64,000 bases of DNA from the NCBI GenBank assembly GCA_910585385.1, contig CAJUDV010000001.1, positions 84,075 through 148,074 on the forward strand, given 5' to 3'. The translations under genes and the position numbers were made by a program. Positions 52,611 to 61,394 of this stretch are shown piece by piece (positions within the stretch are counted from its first letter, which is position 1; each line of letters begins with the position of its first letter). This DNA is from an uncultured Oscillibacter sp. (GTDB taxonomy: Bacteria > Bacillota > Clostridia > Oscillospirales > Oscillospiraceae). The notes beneath the pieces are model-generated. The model did no database searches. It saw only the letters and a list, made by a program, of their open reading frames with translations, and was not told the DNA's origin.

Positions 52611-54869
52611 TCAGGGGAGAAGCTGGTTCTCCCCGGTGACGAGGGTCTCCGCCTCGTCGGGAGTAAAATAGGCGTTGATGACGCTGACGGCGGTGGAGGC
52701 CAGCTGGGCGCCGGCGTTGCCCTGCTCGATAACCAGGGCGACGGCGATCTCCGGCTCGTCGTAGGGGGCGAAGCAGACGAAGCAGCCGTTGTTGGTGATG
52801 TCCCCGCCCAGCTGGGCGGTGCCGGTTTTGGCGCCGGCGGAGACCACGCAGCTGTTGAAATAGGGGGCCAGGGTGGTCTTGGTGAGGTTGTGCATACCGG
52901 TTTTGACAGCGTTCAGGGTGCTGTCGCTGATCTCGATGACATTGGAGGGCTCCTGGCTGCCCGCGGCCACGACCTGGGAGTTGTCATAGGTCTTGGCGGT
53001 TTTCAGCAGATGGGCGTCGTAGTGTTTGCCGCCGGAGACCAGGGTGGCCATGTAGTTGGCGATTTGAAGCGGGGTAAAGAGGTTGTCGGACTGGCCGATG
53101 GCGGCCTGAACGGTGTCGCCGCCGTACCAGATCTCGCCCCGGGCCTCCTTCTCCTCCGGGCCTGCCACCAGGCCGGCGGCGTCGCCGATCTCGATGCCGG
53201 TGGTTCGGCCGAAGCCGAAGGCGTCGGCGTATTCGCCGATCTTCTCGATGCCCAGGCGGTAGCCCATCTCGTAGAAGAAGGTGTTGCAGGAGGCGGTGAT
53301 GGCCTGGGTGACGTTGAGCCGGCCATGGCCGCCGCGGTTCCAGCAGTACCAGGTCCACTTCTTCGTTCCGGCGACGATGTCCGGATAGACCCAGTAGCCC
53401 GGGTCCAGGATCTTCTCCTTCAGGGAGACCACGCCCTCCTCCAGGGCCGCCACGGCGATCAAGGGCTTGTAGGTGGAGCCGGGGGAGTACCGGCCGCTGA
53501 CGGCCCGGTTCACCAGGGGCATGGACTCGTCGGTGTTCAGCTGGGCCCGGTACTCGCCGTCCTGGATGTAGGCGGCCAGGTCGTACAGGGGATAGGAGGC
53601 CAGGGCCAGCACCTCGCCGGTGCCCACCTTCACCACCGCCAGGCCCGCGCCCCGGGTGGTGTTTCCGTCCTTCTCGCTCATGGCGGAGACGGTGGCGGCC
53701 AGGGCCTCCTCCGCCGCCTGCTGGAATTTCAGGTCGATGGTCAGCTCCACGTTGTTTCCGGGCCGGGGGTCCTTGGTGTAGTACTCGCCGGTGATCTTGC
53801 CGTCGCTGTTGACGGAGACCACCCGCCGGCCGTCGGTGCCCCGGAGATAGTCCTCAAAGGCGGCCTCCGCGCCGGAGCGGCCGATGATCTCGTCGCCGCT
53901 GTACCCCTTGGCCCGCAGGGCCTCCATGTCGTCCTCGGCGTAGATGGGACCCACCATCCCCAGGATGTGGGCGGCGGAGGAGGTCTGAATCTCCCGGGCG
54001 TAGGAGCTGGTGACCTTGGCGCCGGAATAGCCGCCGTCGTTGATCAGGGAGATAAACTCCATATTGATGTCCTCGGCCAGGATGTAGGCCACGGTGGTGC
54101 CGATGCGGCGCAGGTACAGCTCGTACTGGATGCCCAGCACCAGCCGGGCCTCCCCCAGGGAGAGAGACGGGGCGAGGTCAAAGTCCTCCCGCATCCACTC
54201 CAGCAGCGTCTGGGGGGTGATGCCGGCGGCAGTGAGGAGCTGGGCCGTCAAGTGCTTGGAGGCCAGCAGGTCCAGCAGGTCCTCCCCCAGCTGGCGCTGC
54301 CGCAGGGCCTCCTGCTCCTCCGTCAGCTCCCCCTCGGGCTCCGGCAGCTCCGGCAGGGGCGGGTCGTCCTCGCTTCGAGGGGCCACGGTCTCCGGATGCT
54401 GGAGGAGGTAGGCGGTCAGCGCCTCCCTAGAGGGGTCCAGGGCCTTGAGATAGGAGAGGAAGCGGCGCTTGAGCACCGAGTCCCCCAGCTGGTCCAGGGT
54501 GTAGGTGTAGGGCAGCTGGCGGGAGATGGGGAGGTTTTCGATCCAGTCCACGCCGTTGGCCTGGCACAGCTGGATCAGGCGGAGAATGGCCCCGTTCTGA
54601 TCCTCCCCCTCCTTCAAAAGGCTGGGGTCGAAGGTCAGGTTGTAGGTGGAGCGGTTTCCAACCAGCAGCCGGCCGTTGCGGTCGGTGATGACGCCCCGGG
54701 AGGCCTCCACGGTCTCCGGTCTGGCGATGGAGTGGACGGACTGGGTGGCGTAGTCCTGGTGGTGGACCACCTGGACGCTGTACAGAACGCCCAGATAGAC
54801 CAGCAGGACGGCCGCCAGCAGAACGCCCAGAAAATAGAGGCGAAAATTACGGGATTCGTGTTGATCCAT
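52611..54869 (-). CDS. mrdA: Penicillin-binding protein 2 (elongation transpeptidase)
   Basis: A 752-residue class B PBP: one N-terminal helix, a PBP dimer domain (ITDRNGRLLVGNRSTYNL), a long pedestal, and a transpeptidase domain with SPGSTYKPL (SxxK nucleophile), ASCNTFFYE (SxN) and GAKTGTAQLGG (KTG). It is in the usual mreC-mreD-PBP2 order for lateral wall growth with the Rod complex. AAGGAG precedes the ATG. Confidence 0.94.
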   Translation of the reverse strand: MDQHESRNFRLYFLGVLLAAVLLVYLGVLYSVQVVHHQDYATQSVHSIARPETVEASRGVITDRNGRLLVGNRSTYNLTFDPSLLKEGEDQNGAILRLIQLCQANGVDWIENLPISRQLPYTYTLDQLGDSVLKRRFLSYLKALDPSREALTAYLLQHPETVAPRSEDDPPLPELPEPEGELTEEQEALRQRQLGEDLLDLLASKHLTAQLLTAAGITPQTLLEWMREDFDLAPSLSLGEARLVLGIQYELYLRRIGTTVAYILAEDINMEFISLINDGGYSGAKVTSSYAREIQTSSAAHILGMVGPIYAEDDMEALRAKGYSGDEIIGRSGAEAAFEDYLRGTDGRRVVSVNSDGKITGEYYTKDPRPGNNVELTIDLKFQQAAEEALAATVSAMSEKDGNTTRGAGLAVVKVGTGEVLALASYPLYDLAAYIQDGEYRAQLNTDESMPLVNRAVSGRYSPGSTYKPLIAVAALEEGVVSLKEKILDPGYWVYPDIVAGTKKWTWYCWNRGGHGRLNVTQAITASCNTFFYEMGYRLGIEKIGEYADAFGFGRTTGIEIGDAAGLVAGPEEKEARGEIWYGGDTVQAAIGQSDNLFTPLQIANYMATLVSGGKHYDAHLLKTAKTYDNSQVVAAGSQEPSNVIEISDSTLNAVKTGMHNLTKTTLAPYFNSCVVSAGAKTGTAQLGGDITNNGCFVCFAPYDEPEIAVALVIEQGNAGAQLASTAVSVINAYFTPDEAETLVTGENQLLP

Positions 54870-54887
54870 GAGAACTCCTTATAAAAA

Positions 54888-55033
54888 ACCTGCACGCGCG
54901 GTCTCAAACGCCGCCGGAGCGGGACCTCCCACGCGCCTGGGCGGGATTCCTCAAAAGGCGGAAAGATTTTCAAGCCCCGCCCCGGCGTGGAAAATCCGCG
55001 GCCATCCGGCGTTTCCGGCCGTGAATGCAGGGC
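54888..55033. repeat. Dispersed palindromic repeat, copy 5 (divergent)
   Basis: On the minus strand: ACGCCGGATGGCCGCGGATT and CCGCTCCGGCGGCGTTTGAG, aligned with the inner arms of copies 2 and 4. The 50-base right half (to 55033) aligns with the right half of copy 4. It lies between PBP2 and mreD, ending at the mreD stop. Confidence 0.5.
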
Positions 55034-55034
55034 C

Positions 55035-55547
55035 TTAGTCGTCGGGGTGAGTGCGGCGGAACACCGCCCGGAACAGCAGCGTGACGGGGATGATCCACGG
55101 CGCGGTGACGCAGAACTCCCGCAGGGCCACGGAGGCCCCGGCCTCCCAGGCGGCCTTGCCCCGGCTCCAGAGGACGAAACAGGCGAAGCCGTCCGTCAGG
55201 GCAAAGGCCATGGCGGCGGCGGCCAGGGAGCAGAGGAACCCGGGGCGCAGAATGCTGTGGGACAGGAGGGAGGCGAAAAGCCCCGCCAGGGGAAATATCA
55301 GCGTGTAAAAACAGGGAATGGGGGCGGGCAGCAGCAGGTCACAGGCGATCCCCACCGCCAGGGCGAAGGCGGTGCCGGCGGCGGGGCTCTCCCAGGTGGC
55401 GGGGATGGCCGCCAGCAGGGGGCAGAGAAAGGGGATCACGCCCCAGAGGGTGATGCGCTGGAGAACCGCGCCCTGTGCCGCCAGACACGCCACGGCGGCG
55501 GCGGCGTAGAGAAACCACTTGAAAATTGTCTCGTTTCGTGCCAGCAA
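55035..55547 (-). CDS. mreD: Rod shape-determining protein MreD
   Basis: A 170-residue polytopic membrane protein with about five helices (WFLYAAAAVACLAAQGAVL, LCPLLAAIPATWE, LIFPLAGLFASLLSH and others). The start is TTG 55547 with GGAGG 8 bases upstream. Sequence conservation in MreD is low; identity rests on size, topology and position between mreC and PBP2. Confidence 0.85.
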   Translation of the reverse strand: MLARNETIFKWFLYAAAAVACLAAQGAVLQRITLWGVIPFLCPLLAAIPATWESPAAGTAFALAVGIACDLLLPAPIPCFYTLIFPLAGLFASLLSHSILRPGFLCSLAAAAMAFALTDGFACFVLWSRGKAAWEAGASVALREFCVTAPWIIPVTLLFRAVFRRTHPDD

Positions 55548-55688
55548 GGGTCAGGCCTCCTCTGTTCGCGGATTCCGCGCCGGGACCGCGGCGGGCCCCG
55601 GCGGACCACACAGGATTTTTCGTGGAAATGCGGCGCGGGAGAATATGAGCGGCGCCTCCTTGGCCCGCTTCACGCCGTGGGCCCTGTT

Positions 55689-56528
55689 TCAGGTGACCAC
55701 GTCAAAGGACTTGATGACAAAGACCTCCGTCAGAGAGGAGAGGTCCGCCGCGGGAGTCAAAATGGCGTAGGAGGCGGCGCCGGAGTCGTCCACCAGGATC
55801 TCCTCCACCGTGCCGATGACCAGGCCCGAGGGGTAGTAGTCGCCCAGGCCCGAGGTCTGCACCAGGTCGCCGGGAAGCAGCTGGCACCCGGCGGGCAGAA
55901 GCTCCAGCCGCAGCCGGCCCTGCTCCATCAGGGAGAAATTGCCGGCGGCAATAGCCAGATCCTTGGTGCGGAAGACCTGGGCGCCCAGGGAGGTGTCCGT
56001 GTCCACCACGGTGAGCACGGTGCACCAGTTCAATCCCACTTCCCGGACCACGCCCACCAGGCCGCCGGTGCCGTCAATCACCGCGTCGCCGGACTCTACG
56101 CCGTGGCTGGTGCCCTTGTTCAGCGTCAGGGAGGAGGTCCAGTTGGTGACGGACCGCTCCGTGATCATGGCGCTCTCCAGCTCCAGCTCCCGGCGCTGCT
56201 TGCGCAGCTCCAGGGCGTCCCGCAGGGTCTCGTTTTCCTTCCTGTCGTCCTCCGCCTGGCGCAGGTCCGCCTCCAGCTGCGCGATGCGCTTGCGCAGGGC
56301 GGCGTTTTCCTCCAGGAGATTTGTGGTGTCCCGGTAGTAGTTCTGCTTGTCGTTGAACCAGGTGGCCACGGCGGTGTAGGCCGAGCGGAAGGGAGAGACC
56401 ATGACGTTCACAGCGTTCACCAGCGGGGCGGAGGTGGTGCTGAAATAGGACATCAGCGCCAGCGCCACGGAGATCACCGCCCCGGCAAATAAGATCCAGA
56501 GGCCGTTGTTTTTCAGGAAATTCTTCAA
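55689..56528 (-). CDS. mreC: Rod shape-determining protein MreC
   Basis: A 279-residue bitopic protein: N-terminal helix (about 10-28), a coiled coil (NLLEENAALRKRIAQLEADLRQAEDD), then the MreC beta-barrel pair (NKGTSHGVESGDAVIDGTGGLVG and GDLVQTSGLGDYYPSGLVIG). The start is TTG 56528. It normally follows mreB; here the upstream gene is maf and the gap holds repeat copy 6. Confidence 0.94.
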   Translation of the reverse strand: MKNFLKNNGLWILFAGAVISVALALMSYFSTTSAPLVNAVNVMVSPFRSAYTAVATWFNDKQNYYRDTTNLLEENAALRKRIAQLEADLRQAEDDRKENETLRDALELRKQRRELELESAMITERSVTNWTSSLTLNKGTSHGVESGDAVIDGTGGLVGVVREVGLNWCTVLTVVDTDTSLGAQVFRTKDLAIAAGNFSLMEQGRLRLELLPAGCQLLPGDLVQTSGLGDYYPSGLVIGTVEEILVDDSGAASYAILTPAADLSSLTEVFVIKSFDVVT

Positions 56529-56547
56529 TTCCTAATTCCTCATTCCC

Positions 56548-56709
56548 AGGCCTTGTTTGGTCAATGGCGGAATGCCCCGGGGCGGGAGCTCTTTCCGCCA
56601 ATCAAGGCGATTTGACGCGGCCATACGCTGTGTATGGCCGGGAAAATCAACGCGAGAGGGGCGGAAGAGACCCGCCGCCCGGGCGTTTTGACAGCTTCCA
56701 AAGAAGGCC
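56548..56709. repeat. Dispersed palindromic repeat, copy 6
   Basis: It starts AGGCCTTGTTT as in copy 2 and ends in the near-complement AAAGAAGGCC. It contains TGGCGGAATGCC and the core AAGGCGATTTGACGCGG, but the middle differs and carries its own small stem (GGCCATACGCTGTGTATGGC). It fills the maf-mreC gap. Confidence 0.82.
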
Positions 56710-56716
56710 AAAATTC

Positions 56717-57295
56717 CTAACCCAGGAGCACGACGCCGAACCGCGCCAGCATCCGGCTCAGACGCAGGAGGGGAAGCCCCATGACGTTGAAAAAGTCGCC
56801 GTCCAGCCGCTCCACCAGCAGCGCCCCCTTGCCCTGGACGCCGTAGGCTCCGGCCTTGTCCATGGGCTCGCCGGTTTTGATGTAGGCCAGCAGCTCCTCC
56901 CGGGAGGCGGGGCGGAAGTAGACGTCCGTGGACTCGGCCTCCGTGAGGCGGCAGTCCCCCTGCCGGACGGTGACGCCGGTGCAGACGGTGTGGCGGCGGC
57001 CCTGGAGGGAGGTGAGCATCCGCAGGGCGTCCGCCTCATCCGCGGGCTTTCCCAGGCGCTGGTCGTCCAGAAAGACCATAGTGTCCGCGGTGATGACGAT
57101 CTCCTCCGGCGTGCACAGCGCCGCCGCGGCGTCCGCCTTCTCCCGGGAGATGTGGGCAACCACCTCCGGCGGCGTCAGCCCCTGGGGAAAGGACTCCTCA
57201 ACCTCCGGCACCCGGATGTCAAAGTCCTCAATGCCGATGCGGCGCAGCAGCTCCTGCCGCCGGGGGGAGGCGGAGGCCAGTACGATCTTTGCCAT
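56717..57295 (-). CDS. maf: Nucleotide pyrophosphatase Maf
   Basis: A 192-residue Maf/HAM1-fold protein: KIVLASASPRRQELLRRIG, then EEIVITADTMVFLDDQRLGKP and GVTVRQGDC. It removes non-canonical nucleotides or acts on dTTP/UTP. It follows dut after a 10-base gap, so two nucleotide-pool cleaning enzymes are paired. In many Firmicutes it heads the mreBCD cluster. Confidence 0.93.
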   Translation of the reverse strand: MAKIVLASASPRRQELLRRIGIEDFDIRVPEVEESFPQGLTPPEVVAHISREKADAAAALCTPEEIVITADTMVFLDDQRLGKPADEADALRMLTSLQGRRHTVCTGVTVRQGDCRLTEAESTDVYFRPASREELLAYIKTGEPMDKAGAYGVQGKGALLVERLDGDFFNVMGLPLLRLSRMLARFGVVLLG

Positions 57296-57305
57296 GGCGC
57301 GCCCC

Positions 57306-57737
57306 CTATTTCCCCGTGGAGCCGAAGCCGCCCCGGTCGGGGCCCTCCAGCCGCTCCACCCGGGTGAAGGTCAGGGGCGGCTGGTTCTCCATAATGCGGA
57401 ACTGGCAGATGCGGGCGTTCAGCTCCACCGTCACGTCCCGGGTGGCGTAGACCGGGAGGAACCACTGGTCGTTGTCCCCCCGGTAGGTGTGGTCCACAAT
57501 GCCCATGGAGTTGGCCTGGAGAAGGCCGTAGTTTTTAAATGTGGAGCTGCGGGGCACCACGTGGGCCTCGTACCCCTCCGGCAGGGCGATGGCCACCCCC
57601 AGGGGAATCAGCCGGAATTCCCCGGCCTTCAGGGTCACCTCCTCGGCGGCGTGGAGGTCGATCCAGTCGGACTTTCCCGCCACGTAGCACAGCTCGTCAA
57701 TCTGATCTGTAAAATATTTTACCTTTAATTCTTCCAT
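57306..57737 (-). CDS. dut: dUTP diphosphatase
   Basis: A 143-residue trimeric dUTPase. Motif 1 is IPLGVAIALPEGYEAHVVPRSS, motif 3 is MGIVDHTYRGDNDQW and motif 5 is RGGFGSTGK. The ATG at 57737 (MEELKVKYF) has TTGGAG 6 bases upstream; an in-frame TTG four codons earlier is that Shine-Dalgarno. It breaks down dUTP to dUMP. It is paired with maf. Confidence 0.94.
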   Translation of the reverse strand: MEELKVKYFTDQIDELCYVAGKSDWIDLHAAEEVTLKAGEFRLIPLGVAIALPEGYEAHVVPRSSTFKNYGLLQANSMGIVDHTYRGDNDQWFLPVYATRDVTVELNARICQFRIMENQPPLTFTRVERLEGPDRGGFGSTGK

Positions 57738-57806
57738 ATAAAACTCCAACTTTGTAAACGCTCAGTATTTTTAAGGGCGCGATATACAGAACGGGTTCAA
57801 TTTTTC

Positions 57807-59885
57807 TCATTCCACGCCCCGCTTGTAGAGGCCCCGGGTGAACTCGCCCCGGGCGGGCGCGCCCTCCAGATAGTCCCGGAAGATCCGCGGGCACTCCTCC
57901 GGGCGCTCAGTGGTAAACCGCAGGCGGGCGTATTGGAGCCCCAGACGCCGGTAGTCCCCCAGGTCCGCCAGCCACAGGGGGCGGTCGTTCTGAATCTCCG
58001 TCCGGTGGCCATAGGCCGGCAGCAGGGGAAAGGCGGCTCCGGTGCGGTCCCGAAGGACGTTGGGCCGGCCGCAGCTGCACGAGCCGCTGTTTTTCATCAG
58101 GCAGTTCTCCGTGATCATCAACGGCAGACGCCCGTAGACGATGGCCTCCGCGGGCAGGGGCTTGCGAAGGTCCCGGATCTGGGAGAACCGCAGCTCAAAG
58201 GAGACGCAGGCGGAGCGGAGCCCCTTTCGCCGCAGGTACTCCAGGGAGCGGCTGTTGAATACGTTCAGTCCAAAATCGCCGTAAATATACAGTCCGGAAT
58301 CACGGAGCAGGGACAAATGGCCGATGTTGCCCGCCAGGGCTCCGGTGACGCCCAGGGACCTGGCGTGGACCAGCCAGCGCTTCAGCTGGGGCTCGTCCCG
58401 GTCCCGCCACACCCTGGGCAGAGAGGCGCACCACTCCGTCTCCCCCTCCGGCAGGGCGGAGAGGGAGGCCAGCAGCTCCAGGGGAACGTAGACCCGGGCG
58501 GGGTTCAGCTCCAGCAGGGCCGGGGAGAGCTGGTCCAGACGGGCGGCGGAGACGGTCCACAGGGGGGCGCCGGCTTCGCAGGCATTCTCCGGCGGGGGAG
58601 GGGGCGGCAGCTCCCGCCGCGCCGGCGGGCGGGTCCGCTCCTCTGTCAGGGCGGCCAGGGCGTCCCGCCGCAGGGCATTGACGGCGCTGGCGGGCAGGGA
58701 GAGGCCCTCGTCCAGTGTTACGGAGACCTGCCGGCAGGCGTAGGCGGTGCCGCCGGTCTTTCGGAGGCGGCTCTCCAGCTCCTCCGCCGTCAGGGGCCGG
58801 CTTCGGGCCGGTTCCGGCACGGGGCCGGAGACAAGGACAGTGTGGCCGCCGCCGTCGCCGGCGGCGAGAGCGCAGGGAATTCCTGTCCGCACCGTGCAGG
58901 TGAAGTCCACCTGCAGGGTCCGGGAGGTCCCCTTTTCATAGGCGGCCTTTGCCGCCGCGAAGAGTTTCTTAGGCTCCGGGGCGCTCTCCGGCCGGGTGCC
59001 GAACATCCTCGCGCCGGGGGTTCCTCGCCAGTAGCGGTCGGTGAAGCCGGAGCGGGAGAAGGCGGAGTCCAGGTCCCGGCTCTCGGCGGCAGTGGGGCCC
59101 CGGCCCTCCGCCAGCAGACGGGCGTAGATGCCGGTGACCACCGCCACATACTCTGGACGCTTCATCCGCCCCTCCAGCTTGACGCAGCTGACGCCCATTT
59201 TGGCCATGGCGCCCAGCTCCCCGGCCAGGCAGTTGTCCTTTAAGCTCAGGGGATGGTCCCTCCCGGCGGGCGCATTGACGCCGTAAGGCAGGCGGCAGGG
59301 CTGGGCGCAGCGGCCCCGGTTGCCGGAGCGGCCCCCGAGAACTGCGCTCATGGCGCACTGGCCGGAATAGCACATACAGAGGGCCCCGTGGGCGAAGACC
59401 TCGATTTCGGCGGGGCAGTTTTGGATGATGGCCGCCGTGTCCTCCGCCGAGCACTCCCGGGCGATGACCACCCGCTCACAGCCGTCTCCTCCGGCCTCAC
59501 AGGCGCCGCCGGAGGTGAAGACGCTCATCTGGGTGCTGGCGTGGAGGGGGAGGTCCGGCAGGGCCCGGCGCAGCAGGTCCAGCAGGCCCCAGTCCTGCAC
59601 CAGCACCGCGTCCACCCCCAGGCGGCAGGCCGCGGCGGCGGCGGCCAGGGCCTGGGGCAGCTCCTGGTCGGTGAGAAGGGTGTTCAGGGTCAGAAAAACC
59701 CGCACGCCCCGGAGGCGGCAGTAGATCAGGGCCTCCGCGAACTCCCCGTCAGAGAAGTTTTTGGCGCCCCGGCGGGCGTTGAAGCTGCCCCAGCCCAGAT
59801 AGACGGCGTCCGCGCCGTTCTGCACGGCGGCCCGCAGCGCCTCCGGGGAGCCGGCGGGGGCCAGCAGCTCCGGTGAGCGCCTCAC
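57807..59885 (-). CDS. U32 family peptidase/rRNA-modification-type protein
   Basis: A 692-residue protein. The U32 signature EVFAHGALCMCYSGQC is intact with GRCAQPCRLPY, supplying conserved Cys residues. The N-terminal barrel begins ELLAPAGSPEALRAAVQNGADAVYLG. A second collagenase-like region lies near the C-terminus (NVFNSRSLEYLRRKGL and NSGSCSCGRPNVLRDR). Some U32 proteins act on tRNA or 23S rRNA as Fe-S enzymes, others are labelled collagenase; this is probably the former, by inference. Starts at GTG overlapping zapA. Confidence 0.88.
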   Translation of the reverse strand: MRRSPELLAPAGSPEALRAAVQNGADAVYLGWGSFNARRGAKNFSDGEFAEALIYCRLRGVRVFLTLNTLLTDQELPQALAAAAAACRLGVDAVLVQDWGLLDLLRRALPDLPLHASTQMSVFTSGGACEAGGDGCERVVIARECSAEDTAAIIQNCPAEIEVFAHGALCMCYSGQCAMSAVLGGRSGNRGRCAQPCRLPYGVNAPAGRDHPLSLKDNCLAGELGAMAKMGVSCVKLEGRMKRPEYVAVVTGIYARLLAEGRGPTAAESRDLDSAFSRSGFTDRYWRGTPGARMFGTRPESAPEPKKLFAAAKAAYEKGTSRTLQVDFTCTVRTGIPCALAAGDGGGHTVLVSGPVPEPARSRPLTAEELESRLRKTGGTAYACRQVSVTLDEGLSLPASAVNALRRDALAALTEERTRPPARRELPPPPPPENACEAGAPLWTVSAARLDQLSPALLELNPARVYVPLELLASLSALPEGETEWCASLPRVWRDRDEPQLKRWLVHARSLGVTGALAGNIGHLSLLRDSGLYIYGDFGLNVFNSRSLEYLRRKGLRSACVSFELRFSQIRDLRKPLPAEAIVYGRLPLMITENCLMKNSGSCSCGRPNVLRDRTGAAFPLLPAYGHRTEIQNDRPLWLADLGDYRRLGLQYARLRFTTERPEECPRIFRDYLEGAPARGEFTRGLYKRGVE

Positions 59886-60211
59886 CGGCTCAGGCGCTCC
59901 AGCTTCTGCTGGAGGCGGAAGACCTCCCGCTTCAGCTCGCTGACCTCGGACTGGGCCCGGGCGGCCTCGTCGGCGTAGTCCTTGATCTGGCCCCGCAGCT
60001 GTTCCGCGGTCTCCTGGGACTTCATCAGCTCGTCGGCGATGTTGACGGAGGTGAGGACGGCGGCGTTGACCCGGCCCACCTTGGCGGTGTCCATAATCTC
60101 CCGCATCTTTCCGTCCACATAGGACCCCACCCGCTGCATGTAGGAGGGGGATTCCTCCGCCACAAGGGTATATTCATCGCCGCAGATATTCACAACCACC
60201 CGGTTTGCCAT
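59882..60211 (-). CDS. zapA: Cell division protein ZapA
   Basis: A 109-residue protein: the ZapA N-terminal sheet (MANRVVVNICGDEYTLVAEES), a tetramer-forming helix and a long coiled coil (ELKREVFRLQQKLERLSR). It bundles FtsZ filaments. ATG 60211 has AGGAGG upstream; the longer frame is not used. The stop overlaps the U32 start. Confidence 0.9.
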   Translation of the reverse strand: MANRVVVNICGDEYTLVAEESPSYMQRVGSYVDGKMREIMDTAKVGRVNAAVLTSVNIADELMKSQETAEQLRGQIKDYADEAARAQSEVSELKREVFRLQQKLERLSR

Positions 60212-60269
60212 GAGACATTCCTCCTCTTTTTGACGTGTGGAAGCGGACCAAGTCAATTTTACAGCGTAC

Positions 60270-60278
60270 AGTATAGCA
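60270..60278 (-). promoter_or_regulatory. zapA extended -10 promoter element
   Basis: Minus strand TGCTATACT (60278-60270), an extended -10. No convincing -35 is seen. It starts the zapA-U32 transcript. Confidence 0.45.
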
Positions 60279-60404
60279 TAGGCGGCGCTTTTGCGCCAGA
60301 AAAAAGAGGGAATTTTCCAAAAAATTCACGAAGAATTTGAAGAGGAGCCCCCGCCGCCCCCGGGCCGGGGCCAAAACCCCGGCGGAAAACCCGCGGGGGA
60401 GGGC

Positions 60405-60433
60405 TTGTCCTTCGCATAAATTTCGTGTAGAAT
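60405..60433 (+). promoter_or_regulatory. dnaD promoter
   Basis: TTGTCC (60405-60410), 17-base spacer, TAGAAT (60428-60433), 35 bases before the GTG start. Confidence 0.65.
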
Positions 60434-60468
60434 AGAGAGGCAAAATTCGGAGAGGGGAGGGACAGGCC

Positions 60469-61359
60469 GTGTCCAGCGTATTGGTATCCACCGGAGACGA
60501 GGGCGTCACCCTCACCGCCCAGGCGGCGAGCCGGCTGCTGGAGCGGGGCGACGGCGACGCGGCGCTTCTCTACCTGGCCCTTCTGCGCCGCCGGGGGAGC
60601 GTTCCTCCCCGGTCCCTGGCGGGAGAGCTGCGGTGGGACCGGGCCCGGATCGAGGGGGCGGAGGGCGTTCTGCGGGAGCTGGGCCTCATCGCTCCGGCGG
60701 CGGCGGACCTGCCCCCGGAGCCGGCGGAGGAGAGGCCGGCCTACGGCCAGGCGGACGTGGCCGACCGCCTGGAGGGGAGCGGGGAGTTCCGCCGTCTCAC
60801 CGCCGAGGTGGAGCGGAAGCTGGGGAAGAAGCTCACCGTTCCGGACGTGGGAGTTCTGCTGGGATTGAACGACTACCTGGGGCTTCCCGCCGACGTGATC
60901 TACCTGCTGGTGTGTCACTGCGCGGAGCGGGTGCGGCGGCGGTACGGCCCTGGCCGGCGGCCGGGGATGAAGCAGATCGAGCGGGAGGGCTACGCCTGGG
61001 CCCGGATGGGCATTGACAACCAGGGGGCCGCCGCGGAGTATCTCAGACAGTACGCCCGGCGGCAGGAGCGCGTCCCGCAGTACATGCGGGTGCTGGGGCT
61101 GGGGGAGCGGATACCGTCGGCCTCGGAGGAGAAGTACCTGACCGCCTGGCAGGAGATGGGCTTTCCGCCGGAGACGGTGGCCCTGGCCTATGACAAGACG
61201 GTGCTCAAGTGCCACGAGCTGAAGTGGCCCTACATCAACGGGATCTTGAAGCGGTGGCACGAGGCGGGCCTCCACACCCCGGAGGAGGCGGAGGCCGGAG
61301 ACGGCCGGAAGGCGCCGGCCAAGTCCGCCGGGGGCCGGGGCGCGTGGGAGTACGTCTGA
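60469..61359 (+). CDS. dnaD: DnaD-like primosomal protein
   Basis: A 296-residue protein starting at GTG with GGGAGGG upstream. The N-terminal winged-helix region (LLYLALLRRRGSVPP and onward) precedes DnaD-type helical domains. The C-terminal signature YDKTVLKCHELKWPYINGILKRWHEAG is the YxxxIxxWxxxG-class motif of DnaD/DnaB. It starts replication restart and loading of the helicase with the downstream ATPase. The gene symbol follows the family; function is inferred from Bacillus. Confidence 0.88.
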   Translation: MSSVLVSTGDEGVTLTAQAASRLLERGDGDAALLYLALLRRRGSVPPRSLAGELRWDRARIEGAEGVLRELGLIAPAAADLPPEPAEERPAYGQADVADRLEGSGEFRRLTAEVERKLGKKLTVPDVGVLLGLNDYLGLPADVIYLLVCHCAERVRRRYGPGRRPGMKQIEREGYAWARMGIDNQGAAAEYLRQYARRQERVPQYMRVLGLGERIPSASEEKYLTAWQEMGFPPETVALAYDKTVLKCHELKWPYINGILKRWHEAGLHTPEEAEAGDGRKAPAKSAGGRGAWEYV

Positions 61360-61394
61360 CCCCGGGCCCCTGAGCCGGATAAAGGAGCGGAGAG

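Noticed and set aside
55548..55688. mreC-mreD gap as a further member of the palindromic repeat family
   Set aside because: Only short GC-rich words are shared; the inner arms and core are not recognisable.
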